From Flavobacterium johnsoniae (lineage in GTDB: Bacteria > Bacteroidota > Bacteroidia > Flavobacteriales > Flavobacteriaceae), in NCBI RefSeq assembly GCF_001879205.1, contig NZ_MLFK01000005.1, forward strand, positions 744,001-808,000: a DNA stretch of 64,000 nucleotides, read 5' to 3'. A program made the translations under genes and the position numbers. Of this stretch, positions 25,862 to 34,711 are shown in pieces. The notes under the pieces were generated by a model. That model had not been told where the DNA came from, did no database searches, and worked only from the letters and a program-made list of their open reading frames with translations. The first letter of the stretch is position 1, and each line of letters starts with the position of its first letter.

Positions 25862-28183
25862 TTAACTTACAGGGTTTTCAACTGCAGTTCTCATTTCCTG
25901 AGCGGCTGCAACCATTTCGATTAATGCTTTTTTGGTTTCATCCCAATGACGTGTTTTTAAACCACAGTCAGGATTAACCCATAATTGATCTACCGGAATT
26001 ACAGCCGAAGCTTTTTCCAGTAAACGAACCATTTCTGTACTTGACGGCACACGAGGCGAGTGAATATCGTAAACTCCGGGACCAATTTCGTTTGGATATT
26101 TAAAGTTGGCAAAAGCATCTAGAAGTTCCATTTGCGAACGAGAACATTCGATTGTAATCACATCGGCATCCATATCGGCAATGTTTTGAATGATATCGTT
26201 GAATTCACTGTAGCACATATGTGTATGGATTTGCGTATCATCGTTTACACCGCTTGCCGAAATTCTAAACGCTTTTACAGCCCAGTCAAGATAGTTTGCC
26301 CATTCTTCTTTTCTCAAAGGCAAACCTTCGCGAATTGCCGGTTCATCGATTTGAATGATTTTGATTCCTGCTTTTTCTAAATCGACAACTTCATCACGAA
26401 TAGCCAGAGCAATTTGTGTACAAGTTTCAGAACGAGGCTGATCGTTACGAACAAACGACCATTGCAAAATAGTTACAGGTCCAGTAAGCATTCCTTTTAC
26501 CCATTTTGGAGTTAAAGATTGTGCATATTTTGACCATTTTACGGTCATAGGAGTTGGTCTTGAAACGTCACCGTAAATAACCGGAGGTTTTACACAGCGG
26601 CTTCCGTAACTCTGAACCCAGCCATTTTTTGTAAAAGTAAATCCGGATAATTGCTCGCCGAAGTATTCCACCATATCATTACGTTCGAATTCTCCGTGAA
26701 CCAAGACATCGATTCCGGTTTCTTCCTGAAAACGAATCGTAGCTTCAGTTTCTTTTTCGATTAAATCATTGTACTGTTCTGTCGTTAATTCGCCTTTTTT
26801 GAATTTTGCTCTCCAGCTTCTTACTTCGGCTGTTTGAGGAAAAGATCCGATTGTAGTAGTTGGGAATAAAGGCAGATTTAAAGCTTCGATCTGGCTTTTT
26901 CTTCTTGTGGCAAAAGTACTTTTACGTTTGTCATCGGCAGCTGTAATACCGGCAACACGTGCTTTAACTTCGTTATTATGAATTAATTTTGAAGTTTTAC
27001 GGTTGTCATTTGCGATTACATTTCGTTGATAATCAACAGAATTTTCAGTATCAATTTCGTTTGAAGCGAATTGTTTTAAAAGTACAATTTCGTTTATTTT
27101 CTGCTTCGCGAAAGCCAGCCATTGTTTAATTTCCGGCGTAAGAGTCTGATCGTTTGTTTCTAAATCCAAATCGCACGGACTGTGAATTAAAGAACAAGAG
27201 GGCGCTACCAAAATTCTGTTTTCGCCTAAGGCATCGGTCGCTTTTTTAATTAATTCCAATGATTTTTTAAAATCATTTTTCCAGATATTTCTTCCGTCAA
27301 CAACTCCCAATGAAAGATTTACATTCGAAGCCAGTTTTCCTGATTCTAAAATATCGTCTAATTGTAACGGACAACGAACTAAATCTAAATGGAAAGTGTC
27401 AACCGGCAAAGCCAAAGCGGTTTGAAGATTTTCTCCGAAGCAATCAAAATAGTTTGCCAGGATGATTTTAATTTTTGGGAAACGAATGTTGATTTCGTTA
27501 TAAACTTCTGTAAATGTATTTCTTTCTTTGTCTGTTAAATTTAAAGCTAAGAAAGGTTCGTCTAATTGAATATACTCCACATTTTCTGCTTGTAGTTTTT
27601 CGAAAATTTCGAAGTAAACCGGAAGTAATTTGTCGATAAGATCAATTCGGTGAAAACCTTCTTCTTTTTCTTTTCCTAAAAGCAAATAAGAAATGGGGCC
27701 AATTAAAACTGGTTTTGTTGCAATTCCTAAATCATTTGCTTCTTTAAATTCATGGATTACTTTTTCAGAAAACAATTCAAATTTTTGGTTCTTCGTAAAC
27801 TCAGGAACAATATAATGATAGTTGGTATCGAACCATTTTGTCATTTCCATTGCTACAACATCCTGCCCGTTTTTTTGGGCACCTCTTGCCATTGCAAAAT
27901 ATAAATCCAGAGACGAATTTGTTTTGGCAAGGTCATGATAACGCTGCGGAATTGCACCAACAGTTAAAGTTAGATCTAAAACCTGATCATAGAAAGAAAA
28001 ATCGTTAGACGGAATTAAATCAACCCCGGCTTCTGATTGTAAATGCCAGTTTCTAATTCTAATTTCTTTTCCCGCGTCCAAAAGTTCATCTGCAGAAATT
28101 TTTCCTGCCCAATACAGTTCGCTGGCTTTTTTTAATTCTCTGTTGCTCCCGATTCTTGGATAACCTAAATTATTTGTTTTCAT
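25862..28183 (-). CDS. metE: Cobalamin-independent methionine synthase
   Basis: A 773-residue enzyme transferring methyl from methyltetrahydropteroyl-triglutamate to homocysteine. Both barrels are present, with the zinc ligands H655, C657, E679 and C740 in the second (HTHMCYSEF and NPDCGLKTR). Length matches E. coli MetE (753). It duplicates the reaction of the split MetH in this window. No SAM riboswitch precedes it; instead it is divergent from an Lrp/AsnC gene with repeated half-sites between them. Confidence 0.97.
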   Translation of the reverse strand: MKTNNLGYPRIGSNRELKKASELYWAGKISADELLDAGKEIRIRNWHLQSEAGVDLIPSNDFSFYDQVLDLTLTVGAIPQRYHDLAKTNSSLDLYFAMARGAQKNGQDVVAMEMTKWFDTNYHYIVPEFTKNQKFELFSEKVIHEFKEANDLGIATKPVLIGPISYLLLGKEKEEGFHRIDLIDKLLPVYFEIFEKLQAENVEYIQLDEPFLALNLTDKERNTFTEVYNEINIRFPKIKIILANYFDCFGENLQTALALPVDTFHLDLVRCPLQLDDILESGKLASNVNLSLGVVDGRNIWKNDFKKSLELIKKATDALGENRILVAPSCSLIHSPCDLDLETNDQTLTPEIKQWLAFAKQKINEIVLLKQFASNEIDTENSVDYQRNVIANDNRKTSKLIHNNEVKARVAGITAADDKRKSTFATRRKSQIEALNLPLFPTTTIGSFPQTAEVRSWRAKFKKGELTTEQYNDLIEKETEATIRFQEETGIDVLVHGEFERNDMVEYFGEQLSGFTFTKNGWVQSYGSRCVKPPVIYGDVSRPTPMTVKWSKYAQSLTPKWVKGMLTGPVTILQWSFVRNDQPRSETCTQIALAIRDEVVDLEKAGIKIIQIDEPAIREGLPLRKEEWANYLDWAVKAFRISASGVNDDTQIHTHMCYSEFNDIIQNIADMDADVITIECSRSQMELLDAFANFKYPNEIGPGVYDIHSPRVPSSTEMVRLLEKASAVIPVDQLWVNPDCGLKTRHWDETKKALIEMVAAAQEMRTAVENPVS

Positions 28184-28208
28184 TTTGATTTCAGTATTTT
28201 TTACTGAA

Positions 28209-28216
28209 CAAATTTA
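28209..28216 (-). promoter_or_regulatory. -7 box for metE
   Basis: Minus-strand TAAATTTG (TAnnTTTG); start point near 28202, within the inverted repeat. Confidence 0.5.
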
Positions 28217-28236
28217 TTGTATTAGATTTTATAACT

Positions 28237-28244
28237 TATATTTG
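28237..28244 (+). promoter_or_regulatory. -7 box for the Lrp gene
   Basis: TATATTTG (TAnnTTTG) with TTG at 28217-28219, 17 bases upstream. Confidence 0.55.
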
Positions 28245-28340
28245 AGGTTTATTTCAGTAAAATGTATTTTTAAATGCTGTTTTTAAAGATTTTATTACTG
28301 TAAAATTCTTTTAAATGAACCTTTAACCGTAAAAAAAACT

Positions 28341-28802
28341 ATGGAAAATCTAGATAAAACCGATCTGCTTATCCTGAAACACCTTCAGGAGAACTCAAAT
28401 ATCAACACAAAAGACCTTGCCAGCAAATTATTCCTGACCGTTACGCCTGTTTACGAACGAATAAAAAGACTAGAACGAGATGGATTTATAACGAAATATG
28501 TGGCGTTGCTCGACAGAAAAAAAATGAATCGGGGCATGACCGTTTTTTGTAATGTCCGTTTAAAAGAGCATGCCAAAAATGTAGGAAGCAATTTTGTAAA
28601 AGATATTGTAGCGCTTCCGGAAATTATAGAATGCTACAATATTGCGGGTGATTATGATTTTATGCTGAAAATTCTGGTTCAGGATATGGAAAGTTACCAG
28701 GATTTTGTAATGAATAAATTATCGACTATTGAAAATATAGGAAATACGAACAGTATTTTTGTAATGGGAGAAATTAAACACAGCACAGCATTAGAGTTTT
28801 GA
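28341..28802 (+). CDS. Lrp/AsnC family transcriptional regulator
   Basis: A 153-residue feast/famine regulator: N-terminal helix-turn-helix (about 5-60; NTKDLASKLFLTVTPVYERIKRLERDGFI) and C-terminal RAM/AsnC ligand domain (about 65-150; NIAGDYDFMLKILVQDMESY). It is divergent from metE across 157 bases carrying half-site repeats, so control of metE and of itself is likely, with methionine or another amino acid as possible effector. Inference from context only. Confidence 0.9.
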   Translation: MENLDKTDLLILKHLQENSNINTKDLASKLFLTVTPVYERIKRLERDGFITKYVALLDRKKMNRGMTVFCNVRLKEHAKNVGSNFVKDIVALPEIIECYNIAGDYDFMLKILVQDMESYQDFVMNKLSTIENIGNTNSIFVMGEIKHSTALEF

Positions 28803-28924
28803 AAAAATAAAACGTCTTTACTGCGAATCAAAGGTGATTTTTAGAAAGGTATTTTTGTTATTTCGCAATACTGGAGATAATTTTACTTGAATAATTGCAT
28901 TTTTTTTAAAATAACATTTGATTA

Positions 28925-28938
28925 TTGATTAATATCAT
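28925..28938. promoter_or_regulatory. FNR/CRP-like box upstream of pflB
   Basis: TTGATTAATATCAT matches the FNR consensus TTGATnnnnATCAA at all but the last base, 66 bases before the pflB start. It fits oxygen control of a radical enzyme. No clear TAnnTTTG box lies between it and the gene, so the promoter geometry is uncertain. Confidence 0.5.
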
Positions 28939-29003
28939 GTTTTTAGACATTGTATTTGACGAAATTTGAGTACAATAAATCTATATAAAAACCAATTTGA
29001 GTT

Positions 29004-31238
29004 ATGGAAACAAGTGTCAAAAAAAATGTATTTACGCCCGGAAAATGGGAAACAACAGTAAATGTTCAGGACTTTGTATTAAAAAATGTTACTCCTTATA
29101 AAGGAGATGCCTCTTTTTTAACCGGGCCATCGCTAAAAACTACAAACTTGTGGAATATCTGTAAAGCGGAACTGTTAAAAGAACGCGCCAATAATGGATG
29201 TCTCGCAATAGATACAGCAACTATCTCAACCATAAATTCATTTCAACCCGGTTATATTAATAGAGAAGATGAAGTTATTGTAGGCTTGCAGACTGACCAG
29301 CTGTTAAAGCGTGCAATGAAACCTTTTGGCGGCATTAAATTAGTAGAATCTGCCGTAAAGGAAAGAGGATTAAAAGTGTCAGACCGAGTTTTAGACATTT
29401 TTAATTATGCTAAAAATCATAACGAAAAGGTTTTTGACGCTTATGATAAAGAAATTAGAGATTACCGCTCTAAACACATTCTGACAGGTTTGCCTGATAA
29501 TTATGCCCGCGGACGTATTATTGGTGATTTCCGTCGCATGGCTTTATACGGAGTTAATCAGCTTATTGCTTTTAAAAGAGAAGATCACGCTAAAGTTACA
29601 GGAGAAATGAGTGAACATAAAGTTCGTTTGCGTGAAGAAATTTCGTCTCAAATTAGTGCTTTGCAGGATATGCTTATAATGGCCGCTGACTATGGATTTG
29701 ATATTTCGCTTCCGGCACAAAATGCAAAAGAGGCCGTACAATGGGTTTATTTTGCTTATTTGGCTGCGGTTAAAGAACAAGATGGGGCTGCAATGTCATT
29801 AGGAAATGTATCTTCTTTCCTTGATATTTTTATAGAAAGAGATCTGAAAGAAGGATTAATTTCAGAAGATGAAGCACAGGAATTAGTAGATCAATTTGTG
29901 ATGAAACTTCGAATGGTTCGTCATTTAAGACCCGGAGCTTATGATGAAATATTTGGAGGAGATCCAACCTGGGTAACAGAATGTATTGGAGGAATGTTTA
30001 ACGATGGCAGAACTAAAGTTACCAAAACCTCATTTAGATTTCTTCAAACCTTATACAATTTAGGCGCATCTCCAGAACCCAATTTAACCGTTTTATGGTC
30101 AGAAGATCTTCCGCAGGGATTTAAAGATTTCTGTGCACAGGTTTCAATCGATACGTCGTCTATCCAATATGAAAACGACGATTTAATGAGAACCAATAGA
30201 GGTTCCGATGATTATGGAATCGCTTGCTGCGTTTCTCATCAGGAAATTGGAAAATCAATTCAGCATTTTGGAGCACGTGCCAATCTGCCTAAGTCTTTGT
30301 TAATTGCTTTAAACGGAGGAAGAGAAGAACGTGGCGGTACATTAATCATGAAAGATATTCCGTTTATAAACGACGAAGTATTAGATTATAAAGTAGTAAA
30401 TATTGCGTTTAAAAATGCTCTTAAAGAGCTGGCTCGAGTATATGCCAAATCAATGTATATTATTCATTACATGCACGATAAGTATTATTACGAAAGAGCT
30501 CAAATGGCCTTGATAGATTCAGATCCTCATGTGGATATTGCTTATGGGGCAGCAGGAATTTCTATTATAGCCGATTCATTATCAGCGATAAAATATGCGA
30601 CGGTAAGACCTGTAAGAGATGAAAACGGACTTACGGTAGATTTTAATATTGAAGGAGATTATCCTAAGTTTGGTAATGATGATGACAGAGTAGACTCGAT
30701 TGCTAAGGAAATAACTTCTTTCTTTATTAATGAACTTAGAAGACATGAAGCGTATAAAAATGCAACACCAACGCTTTCATTATTAACCATTACTTCGAAT
30801 GTGATGTACGGAACGAATACAGGCGCTACTCCTGACGGACGTAAAGACGGTGAGTCTTTTGCCCCGGGAGCAAATCCAATGCACGGACGTGATTCGAGTG
30901 GTGCGATTGCTTCTTTAAATTCTGTTGCAAAATTAGATTATAACGATGCGCAGGATGGTATTTCGAATACTTTTTCGATGATTCCAAAATCGTTAGGAGA
31001 CACCAGAGAAGAACAAGTAAGTAATTTAGTAAACGTTCTGGATGGCTATTTCGAACAAATGGCACATCATTTAAATGTAAATGTATTAAATCGCGAAACA
31101 CTTCAGGATGCTTATAATCATCCCGAAAATCATCCGCAGTTAACCATAAGAGTTTCGGGTTATGCCGTTAATTTTGTGAGATTATCGAGAGCACATCAGC
31201 TCGAAGTTATAGCGCGTACTTTTCATGAAGCTATGTAA
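29004..31238 (+). CDS. pflB: Formate C-acetyltransferase (pyruvate formate-lyase)
   Basis: A 744-residue glycyl-radical enzyme splitting pyruvate with CoA into acetyl-CoA and formate. The catalytic cysteines are C408-C409 in GIACCVSHQ and the radical glycine is G719 in RVSGYAVNF. Length matches E. coli PflB (760). It works anaerobically and needs the activase encoded next. An FNR-like box is upstream. A member of this oxygen-sensitive family in a mostly aerobic genus points to a microaerobic or fermentative mode. Confidence 0.97.
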   Translation: METSVKKNVFTPGKWETTVNVQDFVLKNVTPYKGDASFLTGPSLKTTNLWNICKAELLKERANNGCLAIDTATISTINSFQPGYINREDEVIVGLQTDQLLKRAMKPFGGIKLVESAVKERGLKVSDRVLDIFNYAKNHNEKVFDAYDKEIRDYRSKHILTGLPDNYARGRIIGDFRRMALYGVNQLIAFKREDHAKVTGEMSEHKVRLREEISSQISALQDMLIMAADYGFDISLPAQNAKEAVQWVYFAYLAAVKEQDGAAMSLGNVSSFLDIFIERDLKEGLISEDEAQELVDQFVMKLRMVRHLRPGAYDEIFGGDPTWVTECIGGMFNDGRTKVTKTSFRFLQTLYNLGASPEPNLTVLWSEDLPQGFKDFCAQVSIDTSSIQYENDDLMRTNRGSDDYGIACCVSHQEIGKSIQHFGARANLPKSLLIALNGGREERGGTLIMKDIPFINDEVLDYKVVNIAFKNALKELARVYAKSMYIIHYMHDKYYYERAQMALIDSDPHVDIAYGAAGISIIADSLSAIKYATVRPVRDENGLTVDFNIEGDYPKFGNDDDRVDSIAKEITSFFINELRRHEAYKNATPTLSLLTITSNVMYGTNTGATPDGRKDGESFAPGANPMHGRDSSGAIASLNSVAKLDYNDAQDGISNTFSMIPKSLGDTREEQVSNLVNVLDGYFEQMAHHLNVNVLNRETLQDAYNHPENHPQLTIRVSGYAVNFVRLSRAHQLEVIARTFHEAM

Positions 31239-31257
31239 GCAGGCCATGAAAAGTTTA

Positions 31258-31290
31258 AATAGGCTGGCTGGAATTAGTCAGCCTATTTTT
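31258..31290 (+). terminator. Hairpin between pflB and pflA
   Basis: AATAGGCTG pairs with CAGCCTATT around a 12-base loop, followed by TTTTTT. It sits in the 74-base gap and may partially terminate, lowering the activase relative to pflB. Confidence 0.75.
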
Positions 31291-31312
31291 TATTTAATTT
31301 TATTAAAAAACT

Positions 31313-32095
31313 ATGTATTTTCCATTACAAGATATTGACGCTGCCAAACTAAATATTGACGATCCGGATCATTTAAGAATACATTCGCTTGAAACTTTTG
31401 GAACTCATGACGGACCAGGTATCAGGATGGTTGTATTTGTTCAGGGATGCCAGTTTAGGTGTTTGTACTGCCAAAATCCAGATACGCTTGATGTTAAAGG
31501 AGGTTCTTTAGTGGAAATAGAAGAACTGGTAAAAAGAGCCATTCGTCAAAAAAGTTATTTTGGAAAAACAGGCGGTGTTACCGTTTCTGGCGGAGAACCT
31601 TTACTTCAAAGAAATAAATTAATTCATTTTTTTAAGCGTCTGCATGAAGAAGGAATCAATACTTGTCTCGATACAAACGGAAGACTTAACAACCATCAGG
31701 CACAAGAACTTTTTGACAATACAGATCTTTTATTGCTGGATGTAAAACACATCAACGACAAAATACATCATCAATTAACGGGTTTAACCAATAAAAATAC
31801 ATTAGAGGTTGCTGCTTATAGAGAATCTACCGGTAAACCTATGTGGCTGCGATATGTTCTGGTTCCTGGCTGGACAGATCAGCCTCAATATCTGGAAGAA
31901 TGGGGACAGCATTTTAGATCTTACAAAACGGTTGAACGAGTTGAAATTATTCCATTTCATCAACTCGGATCCCAAAAATGGGAATTGCTTAAAATGAACT
32001 ATTCGCTTAAAGATACTGCTGCGCCAACAACCGAAAGTAAAGCAGAGGCATTGGCTATTTTTAACAAATACTTCAAAAATGTAATTCTTAAATAA
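31313..32095 (+). CDS. pflA: Pyruvate formate-lyase activating enzyme
   Basis: A 260-residue radical SAM enzyme that makes the glycyl radical on PflB. The 4Fe-4S ligands are C46-x3-C50-x2-C53 (GCQFRCLYC) and the SAM motif SGGEPLLQ follows near 95-102. It is close to E. coli PflA (246) with a short N-terminal extension. Directly downstream of pflB. Confidence 0.95.
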   Translation: MYFPLQDIDAAKLNIDDPDHLRIHSLETFGTHDGPGIRMVVFVQGCQFRCLYCQNPDTLDVKGGSLVEIEELVKRAIRQKSYFGKTGGVTVSGGEPLLQRNKLIHFFKRLHEEGINTCLDTNGRLNNHQAQELFDNTDLLLLDVKHINDKIHHQLTGLTNKNTLEVAAYRESTGKPMWLRYVLVPGWTDQPQYLEEWGQHFRSYKTVERVEIIPFHQLGSQKWELLKMNYSLKDTAAPTTESKAEALAIFNKYFKNVILK

Positions 32096-32195
32096 AGCAT
32101 TGTGTTTTAAAATAATAATCTGACTGCGCAATGGTTTATCTTTAAATTATACAGGGATAGTCTATTTTGATGGAATGAAATCCTAAAATAAAATG

Positions 32196-32203
32196 TATTT
32201 TTG
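32196..32203 (+). promoter_or_regulatory. -7 box for dgt
   Basis: TATTTTTG (TAnnTTTG). The leader contains degenerate ATCTAAAAT direct repeats (about 32208-32250). Confidence 0.5.
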
Positions 32204-32255
32204 ACCTTTTAGATCATCAATCTAAAATCGTTAATCTGAAATCTAAAATACAAAA

Positions 32256-33602
32256 ATGAACTGGGAACAACTTTTATCATTAAAACGTCAAGGCGATACA
32301 AACAAAAGATTACGTGTAGAACAAGACGATACACGATTAGGTTTTGAGGTCGATTATGACCGAATTATTTTTTCGGCCGCGTTTCGATCTTTACAGGATA
32401 AAACCCAGGTAATTCCGCTTTCTAAAACAGATTTCGTACATACCCGATTAACACACAGCTTAGAAGCTTCTGTTGTGGGAAGATCTTTGGGACGTTTGGT
32501 TGGAAAAAAAATCATCGAAAAATACCCTGATTTAAAAGAAGTTCACGGTTATCACATGAATGATTTTGGGGCTATTGTTGCCGCTGCATCATTGGCACAT
32601 GATATAGGGAATCCTCCTTTTGGACATTCAGGAGAAAAAGCAATTGGAGAATATTTTTCTACCGGAAAAGGATTAAAATTCAAAGATAAATTAACGGCAA
32701 AACAATGGCAGGATTTGATTGATTTTGAAGGAAATGCCAATGGATTTTCAGTATTAACGGCAAGCCGTCCCGGGATCGAAGGAGGACTTCGAATTTCATA
32801 TGCTACTTTGGGCGCTTTTATGAAATATCCAAAAGAAAGTCTCCCAAAAAAGCCAACTAATAATATTGCAGATAAAAAATACGGTTTCTTCCAGACAGAC
32901 AAAGCTTTTTTTGAAGAAGTGGCTGCTGATATGGGATTAATCGCCAATAAAGAGGATGGAGATATTGGTTTTGAAAGACATCCTTTAGCTTATTTAGTGG
33001 AGGCGGCAGATGATATATGCTACACCATTATCGATTTTGAAGATGGAATAAATTTAGGATTAGTATCTGAAGATTATGCTTTAGAATATTTAATTAAGCT
33101 TGTAAAAGACAATATTGGTGTTGCTAAATATAAATTGCTGGAAACAAAAGAAGATAGAATTAGTTATTTGCGTGCTTTGGCAATTGGTGCTCTAATTAAC
33201 GATGCTGTTGATGTTTTTATAGAAAATGAAGAAGCAATTCTGGCAGGGAACTTTCCTTTCGCTTTAACGGACAAAAGCAAGTACAAAGCACAAATGAATG
33301 ATATTATCAACTTAAGCGTTGAAAAAATCTATCAAAGCCGCGAAGTTATCGAGAAAGAAATTGTAGGCTATCAAATCATTCAAACATTGCTGGATAAGTT
33401 TATCACGGCCTTTAATAACAAATACGAAGGAACGGCATCAAATTACGATAAATTGATTTTGAAGATGCTTCCGGAAAAACATCATTTAGAAAAAGGCAAT
33501 TTATACGAGCGTCTGCTTCATATTTGCCATTATGTTTCTCTTTTAACAGATGGGAATGCCTTAGAGTTATACGAAATGATTCAGGGAAGAAAAAAGAATT
33601 AG
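32256..33602 (+). CDS. dgt: Deoxyguanosinetriphosphate triphosphohydrolase (dGTPase)
   Basis: A 448-residue HD-domain enzyme hydrolysing dGTP or other dNTPs to deoxynucleoside and triphosphate. HD metal residues are in RLTHSLEAS (near 69) and SLAHDIGNPPFGHSG (near 113-127). The N-terminal SAAFRSLQDKTQV segment is typical of bacterial dGTPases. Its roles are nucleotide pool balance and, in some bacteria, defence against phage; nothing here favours the latter. It has its own promoter and a shared terminator downstream. Confidence 0.92.
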   Translation: MNWEQLLSLKRQGDTNKRLRVEQDDTRLGFEVDYDRIIFSAAFRSLQDKTQVIPLSKTDFVHTRLTHSLEASVVGRSLGRLVGKKIIEKYPDLKEVHGYHMNDFGAIVAAASLAHDIGNPPFGHSGEKAIGEYFSTGKGLKFKDKLTAKQWQDLIDFEGNANGFSVLTASRPGIEGGLRISYATLGAFMKYPKESLPKKPTNNIADKKYGFFQTDKAFFEEVAADMGLIANKEDGDIGFERHPLAYLVEAADDICYTIIDFEDGINLGLVSEDYALEYLIKLVKDNIGVAKYKLLETKEDRISYLRALAIGALINDAVDVFIENEEAILAGNFPFALTDKSKYKAQMNDIINLSVEKIYQSREVIEKEIVGYQIIQTLLDKFITAFNNKYEGTASNYDKLILKMLPEKHHLEKGNLYERLLHICHYVSLLTDGNALELYEMIQGRKKN

Positions 33603-33617
33603 AATCTGAGTAACCAT

Positions 33618-33657
33618 AAAGAAACAGCCCGTAAAATACTTTACGGGCTGTTTCTTT
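33618..33657. terminator. Bidirectional terminator between dgt and the DUF3078 gene
   Basis: Perfect 18-base arms at 33618-33635 and 33640-33657 with a 4-base loop (core ACAGCCCGT / ACGGGCTGT), flanked by A-rich and T-rich ends. Confidence 0.9.
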
Positions 33658-33676
33658 ATAAACGAGTATCCTTTTT

Positions 33677-34678
33677 TTATTGAAAGGCATAAACTAAACC
33701 AACTCCTAAAACTTGTCTTAACTGAGCTCTTGGACCGTCGTTAACCTGAGACGTTGATCCGGTAGAAGGGTCAACAACATCTTTTTTGGTTTTAATATCA
33801 TCATCATATACTAAATGAACTCCAATATTTGCTTTTACATAAGCATTTACAACAAGGTCTAAACGAGTATCATAATCAACATCGACGTTTCCAAAACGGT
33901 TTAAATAATCTGTATATAAGCTTAATCTGTTTTCGTAGAAAACGTTTTTATAGATTTCGTTTTTCATGTATCCTGTAAAAAGAATACCAAATTCCGCTTT
34001 TACTTTCTGACCTTCCTGAACCAAAATTTGATTGTTTGGATCTAATGGATCCGGTGCGTAAACTGCTTTTTTAACACCAAAAGAACCTTGGTTTGCTAGA
34101 TATTGATCTAATACTAAAGTTGTTTTTAATGTAATAGGAGAGAAGTAAAAAGTTCTGTTTTTCTTTTTATTTGAATTCTCAGCTCCGGCTCCCAGAAAGA
34201 TATAAGCTGGTGCAAAAGGTTTAGAGATGGCAATATCGCGATTTGGATAATTGTAACCGTTTGTAAATTGGGTATTGAAATTAAACTTAGCCGAATAGTA
34301 CCAATTTGAAACCGTATCTTTTCTAAATCCGTATGTTGAGTTTATTAAAAGGGCGTCATCTGTTTTTCTAAGTTCTGTACCATCTTGTTTATTTAAACCA
34401 TATTTCACAATCATCTCATTGAACCATTTATGATTTCCTTTTACATAAGTTCTTGCAAATTCACCCTTAAATAAACCAGAAATAGAACTTGTTCCCCCGG
34501 CACTCCAGTTTACAAATGCGATTTCAGAAATATCAAAACCCAGTTGGTTTTTTTTAGTCCAGTTAGAAGGTGGTTTTGGCTGTTGATTTGGGTCTAATGT
34601 TGTTTGTATAAGTTGTGCAAAATTCTTTGACGTACACAAAAGCAACAAAAGCAAGAAGGTGGAACGTAATAATTTCAT
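33677..34678 (-). CDS. DUF3078 outer-membrane-type protein
   Basis: 333 residues with a signal peptide (about 1-21) followed by NQLGFDISEIAFVNWSAGGTSSISG, the hallmark of DUF3078, and alternating beta strands ending in LVYAFQ. Family members in Flavobacteriia are predicted outer-membrane barrels of unknown role. It lies 33 bases after dxs and may be cotranscribed with it. Confidence 0.8.
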   Translation of the reverse strand: MKLLRSTFLLLLLLCTSKNFAQLIQTTLDPNQQPKPPSNWTKKNQLGFDISEIAFVNWSAGGTSSISGLFKGEFARTYVKGNHKWFNEMIVKYGLNKQDGTELRKTDDALLINSTYGFRKDTVSNWYYSAKFNFNTQFTNGYNYPNRDIAISKPFAPAYIFLGAGAENSNKKKNRTFYFSPITLKTTLVLDQYLANQGSFGVKKAVYAPDPLDPNNQILVQEGQKVKAEFGILFTGYMKNEIYKNVFYENRLSLYTDYLNRFGNVDVDYDTRLDLVVNAYVKANIGVHLVYDDDIKTKKDVVDPSTGSTSQVNDGPRAQLRQVLGVGLVYAFQ

Positions 34679-34711
34679 TGATTTTAGTTTTTTTTAGGTG
34701 CCGCAAAATAA

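Larger units (their letters stand above)
28190..28304. promoter_or_regulatory. Repeated TTCAGTA/TACTGAA half-sites between metE and the Lrp gene
   Basis: A perfect inverted repeat TTCAGTA-5T-TACTGAA (28190-28208) lies on the predicted metE start point. Further copies are TTTCAGTAAAA (28252-28262) and TTACTGTAAAA (28294-28304). Repeated AT-flanked half-sites over about 115 bases are typical of Lrp-family binding. The local Lrp protein is the obvious candidate. Confidence 0.5.

Noticed and set aside
28184..28340. SAM or cobalamin riboswitch before metE
   Set aside because: The 157-base gap has no S-box or B12-box blocks; it is AT-rich with short half-sites, which fits a protein regulator.
32552..32947. 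131-codon open frame on the minus strand
   Set aside because: It lies inside dgt in a complementary frame with no coding signature.
32256..33602. dGTPase as an anti-phage defence gene
   Set aside because: Its sequence fits a housekeeping dGTPase, and no defence genes are adjacent.
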